Below, one piece after another: positions 17,376 through 26,024 of a stretch of DNA of 60,039 nucleotides (its first letter is position 1; the number at the start of each line of letters is the position of its first letter). Under the pieces are notes generated by a model that was given only the letters and a program-made list of their open reading frames with translations, was not told where the DNA came from and searched no databases. This stretch comes from Desulfothermus sp964427155 (GTDB taxonomy: Bacteria > Desulfobacterota > Desulfovibrionia > Desulfovibrionales > Desulfothermaceae), in assembly GCA_964427155.1 (NCBI GenBank), contig CAYRSC010000006.1, positions 1 through 60,039 on the forward strand, given 5' to 3'. The position numbers were made by a program, and so were the translations under genes.

Positions 17376-17410
17376 GGAGGGGAAAGGATTTTTCTTTCCC
17401 CTCCTTTTTT
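17376..17410 (+). terminator. Strong intrinsic terminator after AOR
   Basis: GGAGGGGAAAG pairs perfectly with CTTTCCCCTCC (11 bp) around a seven-base loop, followed by TTTTTT. It lies between the AOR gene and the MoaD-like gene, so downstream genes are either attenuated or have their own promoter; none is obvious in the 23 bp left. Confidence 0.88.
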
Positions 17411-17433
17411 ATAATCAATTGAATTTGAGGGAC

Positions 17434-17655
17434 ATGCTGGAAATAAAATGTTTTGCCACCCTTAAAAAATATTCCCCTCCACAGGGGAAATTGGCCTTTT
17501 CTCAGGGGATGAGGGTAAGGGATGTGCTCTCTGTGCTGGGTATTTCTCCAGGAGAGGTAAAGGTGGTTTTTGTAAATGGCAGGCATTCTCATCTGGATGC
17601 CCCCCTCCAGGATGGAGATAGAGTGGGGATATTCCCGGCTGTTGGAGGGGGATGA
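17434..17655 (+). CDS. moaD: MoaD/ThiS-family sulfur carrier protein
   Basis: A ubiquitin-like sulfur carrier of 73 residues. It ends in GDRVGIFPAVGGG; the terminal Gly-Gly is the residue pair that is adenylated and thiocarboxylated by the E1-like partner. The core MRVRDVLSVLGI and VKVVFVNGRH are typical. The ATG at 17,434 gives the natural MLEIKCFATL start but has a close GAGG; TTG codons at 17,419 and 17,425 are alternatives. Beside AOR it probably supplies dithiolene sulfur for the tungsten pterin. Confidence 0.85.
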   Translation: MLEIKCFATLKKYSPPQGKLAFSQGMRVRDVLSVLGISPGEVKVVFVNGRHSHLDAPLQDGDRVGIFPAVGGG

Positions 17656-17680
17656 TTCCCTTGTTTAAGGGGAAGGGTCT

Positions 17681-18430
17681 ATGAGAGCAAGAGGATCTTA
17701 TACCTCGTTTTCCATTTCACAGATGTTATCCATGCTGGATAAGGGGATATTCCCTGAGGCCTTGAAGAGAAATTCTTCATCTCTGGGGCCTGTGGATCAA
17801 AAGAGGTTGCTTGAGGGAAGGGTTCTGGTCCTGGGATGTGGAGGCCTTGGGGGGTATGTAATAGAGATACTGGCTAGAACAGGGGTGGGTGGTCTTATGG
17901 TGGCAGATGGTGACTATTTTGAAGAGAGCAATCTAAACAGACAACTCTTTTGTACCCATGAGACCCTTGGGTTAAATAAGGCAGAGGTGGCGGCAAGAAG
18001 GATTAAGGAAGTAGCCCCATTTTGTGACATAACTCCCATTTCTTCCTTTCTGGATAAAGAGGAGTTGGGATCCTATCTTGAGGGTGTGGATGTGGTGGTG
18101 GATGCTATAGGAGGCATAGACATTAAGTTGGATGTGATTTGTGAATGTAGAGAGAGAGGAGTGGGGGTGGTTACTGGTGCAGTGGCTGGATTTGAGGGTC
18201 TTGTCTCCTCTATTACCCCTTTTTCCAGAACCCCGTCTAATTTTTTTAAGGGTCCTACCCAGGAGGGGGCAGAAAATGTCCTGGGTTCTCCTGCCCCCAT
18301 GGTGAGTCTCATCTCCTCTATTCAGTGCTTTGAGGTGATCTCATATCTGTGTTGGGGGAGATTTCATCTTACAGACAGGGTCCTTTATATCTCCCTTTCA
18401 GATTTTACCTTTGATCTTCTGGAACTTTAG
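17681..18430 (+). CDS. E1-like adenylyltransferase (MoeB/ThiF/HesA family)
   Basis: A 249-residue ThiF-fold protein. The nucleotide-binding GCGGLGGYVIEILARTGVG motif lies near residue 50, then VADGD and the SNLNRQLF signature, with the catalytic-site arginine/asparagine pattern of E1 enzymes. No CxxC zinc pairs are visible in the C-terminal part, unlike many MoeB and ThiF. It probably activates the C-terminal glycine of the MoaD-like protein 25 bp upstream. A role in thiamine synthesis is less likely given the AOR neighbour. Confidence 0.85.
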   Translation: MRARGSYTSFSISQMLSMLDKGIFPEALKRNSSSLGPVDQKRLLEGRVLVLGCGGLGGYVIEILARTGVGGLMVADGDYFEESNLNRQLFCTHETLGLNKAEVAARRIKEVAPFCDITPISSFLDKEELGSYLEGVDVVVDAIGGIDIKLDVICECRERGVGVVTGAVAGFEGLVSSITPFSRTPSNFFKGPTQEGAENVLGSPAPMVSLISSIQCFEVISYLCWGRFHLTDRVLYISLSDFTFDLLEL

Positions 18431-18542
18431 CCCAGCCCATTCCTTTTGGAGAAGGGCAATACCCTTTGACAGGGGGCTTATTTAGCAGGTATATATCCTG
18501 TCTTGAAGATGGTGTTATTTTTTTATCTATAAGGAGTTTGTC

Positions 18543-19709
18543 ATGCAAGAGTTTCCCAGGATGAAGAGGTTGCCGCCCTATGTTTTTTCTATAGTAAATG
18601 AACTCAAGATGAAGTTGAGACGTCAGGGGGAGGATGTGATAGACCTAGGTATGGGAAATCCAGATATCCCCACTCCTCCTCATATAGTGGAAAAATTGAT
18701 AGAGGCGGCCCAAAAACCCACCAATCATCGTTATTCTGCCTCCAAGGGTATTCCAAATCTACGAAGGGCCATTTCTAACTGGTATAAGAGGAGATATAAT
18801 GTGGATATTGACCCAGATACTGAAGCAGTAGTTACCATTGGGGCAAAAGAGGGACTTTCCCATCTTGCCCTGGTAATGTTGAGTCCTGGAGAGGTGGTAT
18901 TTGTCCCTGACCCCACCTATCCCATTCACTCCTACAGTGCCATTATTGCAGGGGCAGATGTGAGGAGGATCCCCATCTCGCCAGAGAGGGATTTTTTTGA
19001 GGACCTCTTACTCGCCACCAGACAGACATGGCCCCAACCAAAGCTCCTGATAATTTCCTATCCCCATAATCCAACCACTGCTATTGTGGACCTTGATTTT
19101 TTCCAGAAGATAGTGGACTTTGCCCGGGAACACGGAATATACGTAATCCATGACTTTGCCTATGCAGACCTTTCCTTTGATGGATATGTGCCCCCTAGTT
19201 TTCTCCAGGCAAAGGGGGCAAAGGAGGTGGGAGTAGAATTTTTTTCCATGTCCAAGAGTTACTCCATGGCGGGATGGAGGGTTGGATTTTGCTGTGGTAA
19301 CAAGCAGATGGTTCATGCCCTTACCAGGATAAAGAGTTATCTGGATTATGGTATATTTCAACCTATTCAGATAGCCTCTATTATTGCCCTCAATGGGGAG
19401 CAGGATTGTGTATCCAGGATAGTTAAGGAATATGAGGTAAGAAGAGATACCCTTATTTCAGGTTTAAACAGGATAGGGTGGAAGGTGGAGGCCCCCAAGG
19501 CCACCATGTTTGTCTGGGCCAGGATACCAGAGGAATTTGCCAAAATGGGCTCAGTGGAGTTTTCCAAGTTGTTATTGAATGAGTGTAAGGTGGCGGTCTC
19601 TCCTGGATTGGGCTTTGGTCACTATGGGGATGACCATGTGAGGTTTGCCCTGGTGGAAAATAGACAGAGGATAAATCAGGCGATACGGGGAATAAAAAAG
19701 ATATTCTAA
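18543..19709 (+). CDS. alaC: Class I PLP aminotransferase (AlaC-like)
   Basis: A 388-residue fold-type I aminotransferase. It shows GMGNPDIPTP, HRYSASKGIPNLRRAI, the cofactor-contacting PHNPTTAIVD and the PLP-lysine motif SMSKSYSMAGWRVGF near residue 240. Overall it resembles the AlaC glutamate-pyruvate aminotransferases; an aspartate or LL-diaminopimelate aminotransferase role cannot be excluded. It leads a four-gene run with hom 11 bp downstream, which suits amino acid synthesis. The AAGGAG before the ATG is well spaced. Confidence 0.85.
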   Translation: MQEFPRMKRLPPYVFSIVNELKMKLRRQGEDVIDLGMGNPDIPTPPHIVEKLIEAAQKPTNHRYSASKGIPNLRRAISNWYKRRYNVDIDPDTEAVVTIGAKEGLSHLALVMLSPGEVVFVPDPTYPIHSYSAIIAGADVRRIPISPERDFFEDLLLATRQTWPQPKLLIISYPHNPTTAIVDLDFFQKIVDFAREHGIYVIHDFAYADLSFDGYVPPSFLQAKGAKEVGVEFFSMSKSYSMAGWRVGFCCGNKQMVHALTRIKSYLDYGIFQPIQIASIIALNGEQDCVSRIVKEYEVRRDTLISGLNRIGWKVEAPKATMFVWARIPEEFAKMGSVEFSKLLLNECKVAVSPGLGFGHYGDDHVRFALVENRQRINQAIRGIKKIF

Positions 19710-19720
19710 CAGGAGAATAT

Positions 19721-21010
19721 ATGCAGAGGGACAGGGTTAAGATTGCGGTAGCAGGCTTTGGTACAGTGGGAACGGGCCTGGTGAAGATAATTGAGAATAA
19801 TCAGGAATGGATAGTAAGGAGGATAGGTAAGGAGATACATATAAAGAGTATTCTGGTTAAAGACCTCACCAAAAAGAGGGACTATCTTCCTCCAAGGCAT
19901 GTAAAGTTCACAGATTCACTGGAAGATTTGGTGTCTGATCCAGAGATAGATATTGTGGTAGAGCTCATAGGGGGCATAGAGGTCCCTTATGAGATAATAA
20001 AGAGGGCAATCCTTGCCAAAAAACATGTGGTTACTGCCAATAAGGCCCTTCTTGCGGAAAAGGGAAAGGAACTGTTTGAACTGGCTACTTATCAAAAGGT
20101 GGCCTTGTTTTTTGAGGCCAGTGTGGGGGGAGGGATCCCTATTATTGAGACCTTACGAGAGAATCTTTCCTCTAATAAGATAGTTTCCATTACTGGTATC
20201 TTAAATGGTACAGCCAATTTTATACTAAGCCAGATGAGCCAAAATGGTTTATCCTTTAAGGAAGCCCTCTCCATTGCCCAGGCCAGGGGGTATGCAGAGG
20301 CGGATCCCACCCTGGATATAGAAGGGATGGATGCAGCACACAAACTTATTATCCTGATCATGCTTGCCTATGGACAGAATTTTCCCCTGGAGAGGCTTAC
20401 TGTTGAGGGAATAAGTAGGGTGGATCCCTATGATATCCAGATGGCAGGGGAATTTGGCTATCGTATAAAGCTCATTGCCCAGGTAAAAGATAGGTCAGGC
20501 CATCTTCAGGCAGGGGTCTATCCTGTGCTTTTGCCCCGAGACCACATCCTGGCAAAGGTGGATGGTGCCTTTAATGCCATTTTGCTTGAAGGAAATGCAG
20601 TGGGGCCTATTATGCTATATGGGCAGGGGGCAGGAGATCTGCCTACAGGTAGTGCAGTACTCTCAGACATTATGTCTATCATAAGGAATAATTCCTTTTC
20701 CAATACTGGTTTTTTTGGGGATAGGATAGAAGATGCCATCATCCTTCAGGAGGAGATGACCTCCTGTTCCCATTATTTCAGATTTACAGTGGAGGATAGG
20801 CCCGGGGTGTTGGCTATACTTGCAGGGATAATGGGAGAGAGGAATATCAGTATTGCCCAGGTGGTACAGAAACAGGAAAGGCGTGGGAAGTATGTGCCTG
20901 TGGTGTTTTTGACCCATCGGGCCCAGATAAAGAATGTAAAGGACGCCATTGAGGAGATTGATAGACTTTCCTTTGTAAAGCCTCCCACCCAGCACTACAG
21001 GATATTATAA
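19721..21010 (+). CDS. hom: Homoserine dehydrogenase
   Basis: 429 residues. It reduces aspartate semialdehyde to homoserine on the threonine and methionine branch. N-terminal Rossmann motif VAVAGFGTVGTGL, then TANKALLAEKG, the GGGIPII and GILNGTANFIL catalytic region, and GYAEADPTLDIEGMDAAHKL. The C-terminal ~80 residues are an ACT domain (FRFTVEDRPGVLAILAGIMGERNISI), which usually mediates threonine feedback. Confidence 0.95.
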   Translation: MQRDRVKIAVAGFGTVGTGLVKIIENNQEWIVRRIGKEIHIKSILVKDLTKKRDYLPPRHVKFTDSLEDLVSDPEIDIVVELIGGIEVPYEIIKRAILAKKHVVTANKALLAEKGKELFELATYQKVALFFEASVGGGIPIIETLRENLSSNKIVSITGILNGTANFILSQMSQNGLSFKEALSIAQARGYAEADPTLDIEGMDAAHKLIILIMLAYGQNFPLERLTVEGISRVDPYDIQMAGEFGYRIKLIAQVKDRSGHLQAGVYPVLLPRDHILAKVDGAFNAILLEGNAVGPIMLYGQGAGDLPTGSAVLSDIMSIIRNNSFSNTGFFGDRIEDAIILQEEMTSCSHYFRFTVEDRPGVLAILAGIMGERNISIAQVVQKQERRGKYVPVVFLTHRAQIKNVKDAIEEIDRLSFVKPPTQHYRIL

Positions 21011-21031
21011 TCTTATAAGGAGCATTGGTTA

Positions 21032-22225
21032 ATGAAAGTGGCCTTTTTGATTGCTGATGGAATGGGGGATTATCCCCTGGATGAGTTGGGGGGGAAGACC
21101 CCCTTGGAATATGCCCGTACCCCTGTAATGGATGAGTTGAGTAAGACATCGCAGGTGGGTATGTGCAGGACTATTCCTCCTCATATGGAGCCAGGTTCTG
21201 ATATAGCTAATATGGCACTGTTGGGATTTTCTCCTGCAAAGTATCATACAGGGAGGGGACCAATAGAGGCCGCCGCCTTAAAGGTGCCTGTGGGAGAGGG
21301 AGATATTGTTTTCAGGATGAATCTGTGTACTGTTTCAGAACTGTCTCCCAGAGGAGAGATGATTGACTATTCTGCGGGACATATCTCCACAGAGCAGGGA
21401 CAGTGGCTAGTCTCTCTCATAAAGGAGAGATTGGAAGATGAAAGATTCTCCTTTGTGCCTGGCTTTCAATATAGGCACCTTATGATAATGAGGAACGGTC
21501 AGGAAGAGGGGGTGGAAGGGCTTCATATAAGTCCTCCCCATGATATCCTGGGAGAGGGCATTTCAAAGGATATAGAAGAGTTTTCAAGGTGTCCCTCTCT
21601 GTGGCAGATCGTAGTCTCTGCCCATGAAATACTCTCTTCCCCTGTAAATACTACAAAGGCCAATACCATCTGGCCGTGGGGACAGGGAAAGAGGTTATCC
21701 CTCCCCTCTTTTTTTTCCACCTATGGTATGAGAGGCGCCGTGATTTCAGCAGTGGACCTTATAAAGGGGCTTGGGTATGCCTCAGGGATGGATGTGATTG
21801 AGGTGGAGGGGGCCACAGGTCTGTTAGATACCAATTACCAGGGGAAGGCAGGTGCGGCTATTGAATATCTGGAGAAGGGAGATTTTGTTTTTGTCCACCT
21901 AGAAGGACCAGATGAGTGTGCTCACGCAGGTAATATATGGGACAAGGTTAAGGCAATAGAGAGGTTTGATGAATATATAGTGGGGCCTATTGCAGACTAT
22001 ATTAGGTTTCATCAGGGAGTGTGTGTTATATGTCCTGATCACCTTACTCCCATAAAGGTGAGGACCCATGTAAAGGACCCAGTCCCCTTTTTGATCTTTA
22101 TCCCCTCAAGGCCAGTAAAGGGGACCAATGTCTTTTCAGAGAGGGAGGCAGAGAAGACAGGGTTATTTATCCCAACAGGAGAAGAGATGCTTTCATATGT
22201 GCTAAATCTGATGAAGGAGCTATAG
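21032..22225 (+). CDS. apgM: Cofactor-independent phosphoglycerate mutase, ApgM type
   Basis: 397 residues of the archaeal-type phosphoglycerate mutase, an alkaline phosphatase superfamily enzyme interconverting 3- and 2-phosphoglycerate. It has the N-terminal metal site ADGMGDYP, the catalytic region SDIANMALLGF, and the C-terminal metal ligands EGPDECAHAGN and CPDHLTPI. Linkage to hom is common in this bacterial group. Starts 21 bp after hom with AAGGAG. Confidence 0.92.
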   Translation: MKVAFLIADGMGDYPLDELGGKTPLEYARTPVMDELSKTSQVGMCRTIPPHMEPGSDIANMALLGFSPAKYHTGRGPIEAAALKVPVGEGDIVFRMNLCTVSELSPRGEMIDYSAGHISTEQGQWLVSLIKERLEDERFSFVPGFQYRHLMIMRNGQEEGVEGLHISPPHDILGEGISKDIEEFSRCPSLWQIVVSAHEILSSPVNTTKANTIWPWGQGKRLSLPSFFSTYGMRGAVISAVDLIKGLGYASGMDVIEVEGATGLLDTNYQGKAGAAIEYLEKGDFVFVHLEGPDECAHAGNIWDKVKAIERFDEYIVGPIADYIRFHQGVCVICPDHLTPIKVRTHVKDPVPFLIFIPSRPVKGTNVFSEREAEKTGLFIPTGEEMLSYVLNLMKEL

Positions 22226-22663
22226 ATGGGAGGAGATGAGTATAGGGGAAATGTCGTGTGGATATGGTGGCACCACATAGTTTCTTATGGAGAGACAGAT
22301 GGAATGAAGGTGGTGTATTATGGGAATTATCTTCACTGGTTTGAACAGGCACGGAGTAATTTTTTAAGGGAGATGGGGCATAGTTATTTAGAGATAGAAC
22401 AAAGGGGGATAATGCTTCCTGTGGTTGAGGCCCATGTGAGGTATTTACATCCTGCTAGATATGAGGACAGGGTGGGGGTAAAGACAGCCATTACCCAATG
22501 GGGACGGGCATCCCTTACCTTTGAATATGAGATATACCTCCTTTTTCCCTCGGAAAAGAGGGAACTTATTACCACTGGCTGGACAAGACATGCCTGTGTC
22601 AGTTCCTCTGGAAGGCCTGTAAAGGTCCCTTCCTGGCTGAAAGAGATGGTATTGTCCAGGTAA
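22226..22663 (+). CDS. Acyl-CoA thioesterase, YbgC/4-hydroxybenzoyl-CoA type hotdog fold
   Basis: 145 residues with a single hotdog domain. The signature ETDGMKVVYYGNYLHWFEQARSNF contains the Asp and Tyr positions of the YbgC family. The likely role is hydrolysis of acyl-CoA or acyl-ACP. The conserved domain begins about 20 residues in, so the true start may be slightly later, but the ATG at 22,226 follows the apgM TAG directly and is served by AAGGAG inside apgM. The 196 bp after the gene hold no clear gene or terminator. Confidence 0.8.
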   Translation: MGGDEYRGNVVWIWWHHIVSYGETDGMKVVYYGNYLHWFEQARSNFLREMGHSYLEIEQRGIMLPVVEAHVRYLHPARYEDRVGVKTAITQWGRASLTFEYEIYLLFPSEKRELITTGWTRHACVSSSGRPVKVPSWLKEMVLSR

Positions 22664-22859
22664 AGACACATGGGTTTCTTAAGGGTCCCCTCTATTTTTG
22701 TCCATAAATATATTTTTCTCAAGGGAGATTAGCCATTTTGTGGAGGTGGATGCACTCTAGGCCCATTGGGTGTTCTGGTGATGCTATCAAAATTTGTTGA
22801 ATTATCTCTTGCTTTAAGTTAAAGACTCACCTGCCAAAAACACTGTAGAGGAGGAGATT

Positions 22860-23615
22860 ATGAAAAAAAAGTGTTTGATTTCAATGGCAGTTATGATCCT
22901 TTTTTCTTCTTTTTGTTTTGGGGGTGGGATAAAGATTCCCACTCAGGTGAATCCCAGGGGGAAATATAGGGGTTTGATCCAGGTGTTGCCCTGTCCAGCA
23001 GACAGGGATCGTTATGGGAATTATTATGATTATGGTTATTGGAAAGGGGGAAGGTGGTGTGGAGAGCAGGGTCTTGCTGGATATTGGGTCTGGTTATATC
23101 CCAACTGGTACGTCTTTAAAGAGAAGAGGGGGGTTGGAGAGCTAGGTCCCTTGTCTTCTCCAGCCATAGGTTCCCTAGGCCAGCAGGGGAGGGTTATCCG
23201 TCAATGGGCCATTGATGCGAGGGCAAGCAGTGAATATGGACATACTTCATGGTCTGCAAAGCAGGCCACTGGTTCTCCTGATGTAACATCTTGTGGGGAT
23301 TATAAGAGGGCATGGGCCCCTAAGCCCAATGGGAGCTCTCCTGAATGGATAATGCTCACTTTTCGTTCCCCTGTGTATGCAACAAAATTAAGGGTACATG
23401 AGACCTATAATGCGGGGTTTATTTATCAAGTGGTTTTAGTGGATATAGAAGGGAATAAACATATTGTATGGAGGGGAAGGGATAATACCCCCTGTCCTGG
23501 ATGGTTTGAGCTTACTATAAAAAGGACCCCTTATCTTGTGAAAAAGGTTATCCTAAAGACCCAAAAGCCGGGATGGGAAGAGGTGGATGCAGTCCAGCTC
23601 ATAGGGATTAGATAA
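22860..23615 (+). CDS. Secreted protein with C-terminal discoidin-like domain
   Basis: 251 residues with a cleavable signal peptide (MKKKCLISMAVMILFSSFCFG). The N-terminal mature part is rich in Tyr, Trp and Gly, with a YGNYYDYGYW stretch. The C-terminal ~140 residues look like a galactose-binding (F5/8 type C) beta-sandwich: DARASSEYGHTSWSAKQATGSPD, then EWIMLTF, TKLRVHETYNAGFI and EEVDAVQLIG. Such domains usually bind sugars or other proteins. A single gene with its own GAGGAGG and a terminator behind it. Function unknown. Confidence 0.7.
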   Translation: MKKKCLISMAVMILFSSFCFGGGIKIPTQVNPRGKYRGLIQVLPCPADRDRYGNYYDYGYWKGGRWCGEQGLAGYWVWLYPNWYVFKEKRGVGELGPLSSPAIGSLGQQGRVIRQWAIDARASSEYGHTSWSAKQATGSPDVTSCGDYKRAWAPKPNGSSPEWIMLTFRSPVYATKLRVHETYNAGFIYQVVLVDIEGNKHIVWRGRDNTPCPGWFELTIKRTPYLVKKVILKTQKPGWEEVDAVQLIGIR

Positions 23616-23616
23616 G

Positions 23617-23648
23617 AAAAGGGGGGCCTCTGCCCCCCCCCCTTTCTT
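23617..23648. terminator. Bidirectional terminator between convergent genes
   Basis: AAAGGGGGGC pairs with a C-run ending in CCCTTTCTT around a CTCT loop. A-run and T-run flanks allow it to work for the discoidin-like gene (+) and for the cyclopropane synthase gene (-), which converge here. Confidence 0.8.
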
Positions 23649-23713
23649 GCTTCTTTAGAGAGGGGTCTCAAATTTCAGGGACTATGTCTTAAAGACTGGT
23701 AGTAGAAGCAGTA

Positions 23714-24919
23714 TTATTCCCAATTGTTATATATTTCCCCTCTGTATTTTGGAATGTCTATCTGTCCTTTGGAAAATACAATTTGATAGACCTGTGCCTC
23801 TCCGTATTTAAATGCCACTGCGGCCCCATTTAAATAAAGCCACCACATCCTTACAAATCTTTCATCAAACATCCTTGTTGCCTTTTCCCTGTTCCCTTTA
23901 AATCTTTCAATCCAGTTGTCCAGGGTCCTTGCATAATGGGGACGGAGGTTTTCCACATCTATGGTATAAAAACCCACCTGTCTTATCCTACATATTAATT
24001 CCTCCAGAGAAGGGAGATAACCTCCTGGAAATATGTACTTTGTGGTAAAGGCATCTGTGGGCATGGGTTGGTTGTGGCCTATGGTGTGAAGAAGTCCAAT
24101 TGCCCCTTTTTCTAGTATGGAATCTAATTTCTTAAAAAAGGTGGATGCATAATTTTTCCCTATATGTTCATAGGCGCCAATGGATACAAACTTGTTAAAT
24201 GTCCCTTTTAGATTTCTATAATCCTCATATAGTATCTGAACTTTGTCATCCAGGCCCAGTTCTTTTATCTTTTCTGTAGCATAGCTGTATTGATTTTTTG
24301 AGATGGTACATCCCACTGCTGTGATGTTGAATCGCTGGGCCGCATAGATGAGAAAACCACCCCAGCCACATCCCACATCTACCACCCTATCTCCATCTTT
24401 CAATCCTATCTTTCTCACGATGAGTTCATATTTGTTCATTTGTGCCTCTTCAAGGGTGTCCTTTTCCCAGTTTTTAAAATAGGCGCAGGAATAGGTGAGG
24501 CTTTTATCCAGGAATAGCTTATAGAATTCATTGCCTAAGTCATAGTGGGATTCTATATTTTTTCGCGATTGTCTAAGGGAATTTAGGGTGCGGAGTCTGT
24601 GTAGGGCTATCTCTTTAAGTACCTTTAAAGAGGGCCTTATCTTCTTCAAGTGGGGCATATTTTCAAGACGTAGAACCGCCTGGAGGTCTCCTTCCACCTC
24701 TATGTTACCTTCAATATAATTTTCTCCAAATCCCAGGCTCAGATGGCCTATTATATCTTCAAATGCACGCTGGCTCTTTACTATAATCCTGGCCACTGGC
24801 TCTCTATCTCCAAACCTCTTTTTCTCCCCATCCCAATATACTATTTCAATGGGGACCTCCTCTTTCACAGAGGATAACATCTCCTCAATAAGTGTTCTAA
24901 ATTCTTTTAACCTTTTCAT
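23714..24919 (-). CDS. cfa: Cyclopropane-fatty-acyl-phospholipid synthase family methyltransferase
   Basis: 401 residues. It adds a methylene group from S-adenosylmethionine across double bonds of membrane lipid acyl chains. The N-terminal ~100 residues form the CFA lipid-binding domain (LGFGENYIEGNIEVEGDLQA). The methyltransferase domain starts at SHYDLGNEFYKLFLD, with the SAM motif VVDVGCGWGGF and later YEHIGKNYASTFF. The ATG at 24,919 follows AAGGAGG. A monocistronic gene. Related SAM-dependent lipid methyltransferases share this architecture. Confidence 0.9.
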   Translation of the reverse strand: MKRLKEFRTLIEEMLSSVKEEVPIEIVYWDGEKKRFGDREPVARIIVKSQRAFEDIIGHLSLGFGENYIEGNIEVEGDLQAVLRLENMPHLKKIRPSLKVLKEIALHRLRTLNSLRQSRKNIESHYDLGNEFYKLFLDKSLTYSCAYFKNWEKDTLEEAQMNKYELIVRKIGLKDGDRVVDVGCGWGGFLIYAAQRFNITAVGCTISKNQYSYATEKIKELGLDDKVQILYEDYRNLKGTFNKFVSIGAYEHIGKNYASTFFKKLDSILEKGAIGLLHTIGHNQPMPTDAFTTKYIFPGGYLPSLEELICRIRQVGFYTIDVENLRPHYARTLDNWIERFKGNREKATRMFDERFVRMWWLYLNGAAVAFKYGEAQVYQIVFSKGQIDIPKYRGEIYNNWE

Positions 24920-25009
24920 GGCAGTGCCTCCTTAAAATTAGGTTAATATCCAGAGGGGATTTTTTTCAGGCGGAGTTTAAGAATTATTAGATAGAAAAGA
25001 GTAGCTAGC

Positions 25010-25156
25010 TATTATCCTCAGAGGGGCGTCTCTCCTGTGGAGAACCCTGCAGTGGAGTTTAATAAGCGGAAAGTCTTCTTACCTGTAGCTGGTACCATGC
25101 TTTGCTTATCTATGGTATACAAGGGGCGAGGTTTTAGTCAAGGGATGCTCCTTTTA
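25010..25156 (+). ncRNA. Candidate structured RNA, 6S-like architecture
   Basis: In the 369-bp gap between cfa and the CcdA gene, AGAGGGGCGTCTC (25,020-25,032) can pair with GGGATGCTCCTTT (25,142-25,154) over 13 positions, four of them G-U. Those wobbles would be A-C mismatches on the other strand, so a plus-strand transcript is favoured. The inside is largely unpaired with a CCCTGCAGTG segment (25,045-25,054) and an apical hairpin GTACCAT/ATGGTAT (25,092-25,118). TATTAT at 25,010-25,015 could be a -10 box. Closing stem, open bubble and apical stem resemble 6S RNA, but the length (about 135 nt) is short and no consensus match was computed. Confidence 0.35.
25114..25141 (-). promoter_or_regulatory. 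Candidate promoter for cfa
   Basis: On the minus strand, TTGACT (25,136-25,141), a 16-bp spacer and TATACC (25,114-25,119). It would give a ~190-nt leader for cfa and lies inside the candidate plus-strand RNA, so at most one reading may be fully right. Bases 24,920-25,009 otherwise show only the cfa ribosome binding site. Confidence 0.3.
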
Positions 25157-25288
25157 TATTAGATAGATGGGAAGGTCTAGTTGTTTCCCTTCTTGGCCTT
25201 GATGTTTTGACATAAGGACTTTAAGGGTATATCCTTACGCTTCTTAATGTAAGAGGTGCTAAAGAACTTAAAGGGGAGGTCATGTCCT

Positions 25289-25990
25289 GTGCTAAATAAT
25301 CTCTTGCCTCAACTAAATAGTGCCCTGACCCATTCCCTGTGGTTATCTTCCTTTTTTTGCTTTCTAGGAGGTCTATTGGCAAGCTTTACCCCCTGTGTCT
25401 ATCCTTTAATTCCTGTTGTTGCCACCTATATTGGCTCCAAGGCAGTGGGGGGAAAAGGGAAGGTCTCTCTTTTTTGGTTATGTCTCTCCTATGTAATAGG
25501 AATGTCGGTAGTATATTCTTCTCTGGGGATAATCGCCGCCCTCACCGGGAGCCTCTTTGGGAGGATATCCACCAATCCCTGGTCTTACTTTGTGGTGGCA
25601 AATGTGTTTATCCTCCTTGGGTTAAATGTACTGGAGGTAATCCCCCTTCCTGTACTGGCCCCAGGAAATGTATCGCGAGGCGGGGTGATGGGGGCCTTTC
25701 TGGTGGGAGCCACCTCTGGCCTGGTTACCTCTCCCTGTACCACTCCTGTGTTGGGTGCAGTATTGTTATTTGTCTCTCGCACCCAGAACGTGGTGTGGGG
25801 TGGGGTATTGCTATTTTCCTTTTCCCTTGGGATGGGTTTTTTGCTTTTGATAGTGGGGCTCTTTTCTGGGCTTATGGTATCTCTGCCCCGGCCAGGGAGG
25901 TGGATGGAGTTGATAAAAAAATTTTTTGGGTTTGCTCTCCTTGGAATTGGAGAATATTTTCTCATCAAAATGGGTCAGATGCTCATGTAA
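25289..25990 (+). CDS. CcdA/DsbD-type thiol-disulfide membrane transporter
   Basis: 233 residues, six predicted membrane helices. The two redox-active cysteine motifs are FTPCVYPLIPV near residue 36 and TSPCTTPVLGAV near residue 145, as in the membrane domain of DsbD and in CcdA. It moves reducing equivalents from cytoplasmic thioredoxin to the periplasm. It lies just upstream of the multihaem cytochrome pair, whose haem attachment needs reduced periplasmic CxxCH motifs. A frame opens at GTG 25,256, but GGGGAGG at 25,273-25,279 fits the GTG at 25,289 better. Confidence 0.85.
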   Translation: MLNNLLPQLNSALTHSLWLSSFFCFLGGLLASFTPCVYPLIPVVATYIGSKAVGGKGKVSLFWLCLSYVIGMSVVYSSLGIIAALTGSLFGRISTNPWSYFVVANVFILLGLNVLEVIPLPVLAPGNVSRGGVMGAFLVGATSGLVTSPCTTPVLGAVLLFVSRTQNVVWGGVLLFSFSLGMGFLLLIVGLFSGLMVSLPRPGRWMELIKKFFGFALLGIGEYFLIKMGQMLM

Positions 25991-26024
25991 TAGGTGAAGA
26001 TATCCCCTTCTCCCTTAGGTGAGG

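Noticed and set aside
25023..25151. 4.5S SRP RNA or a known riboswitch in the cfa-CcdA gap
   Set aside because: The GGAAG-type SRP tetraloop region and common riboswitch core motifs were not found by eye.
25339..26022. Plus-strand ORF of 227 codons in another frame
   Set aside because: Shadow of the CcdA-type gene; Cys-rich nonsense composition, whereas the chosen frame has clear membrane helices and redox motifs.
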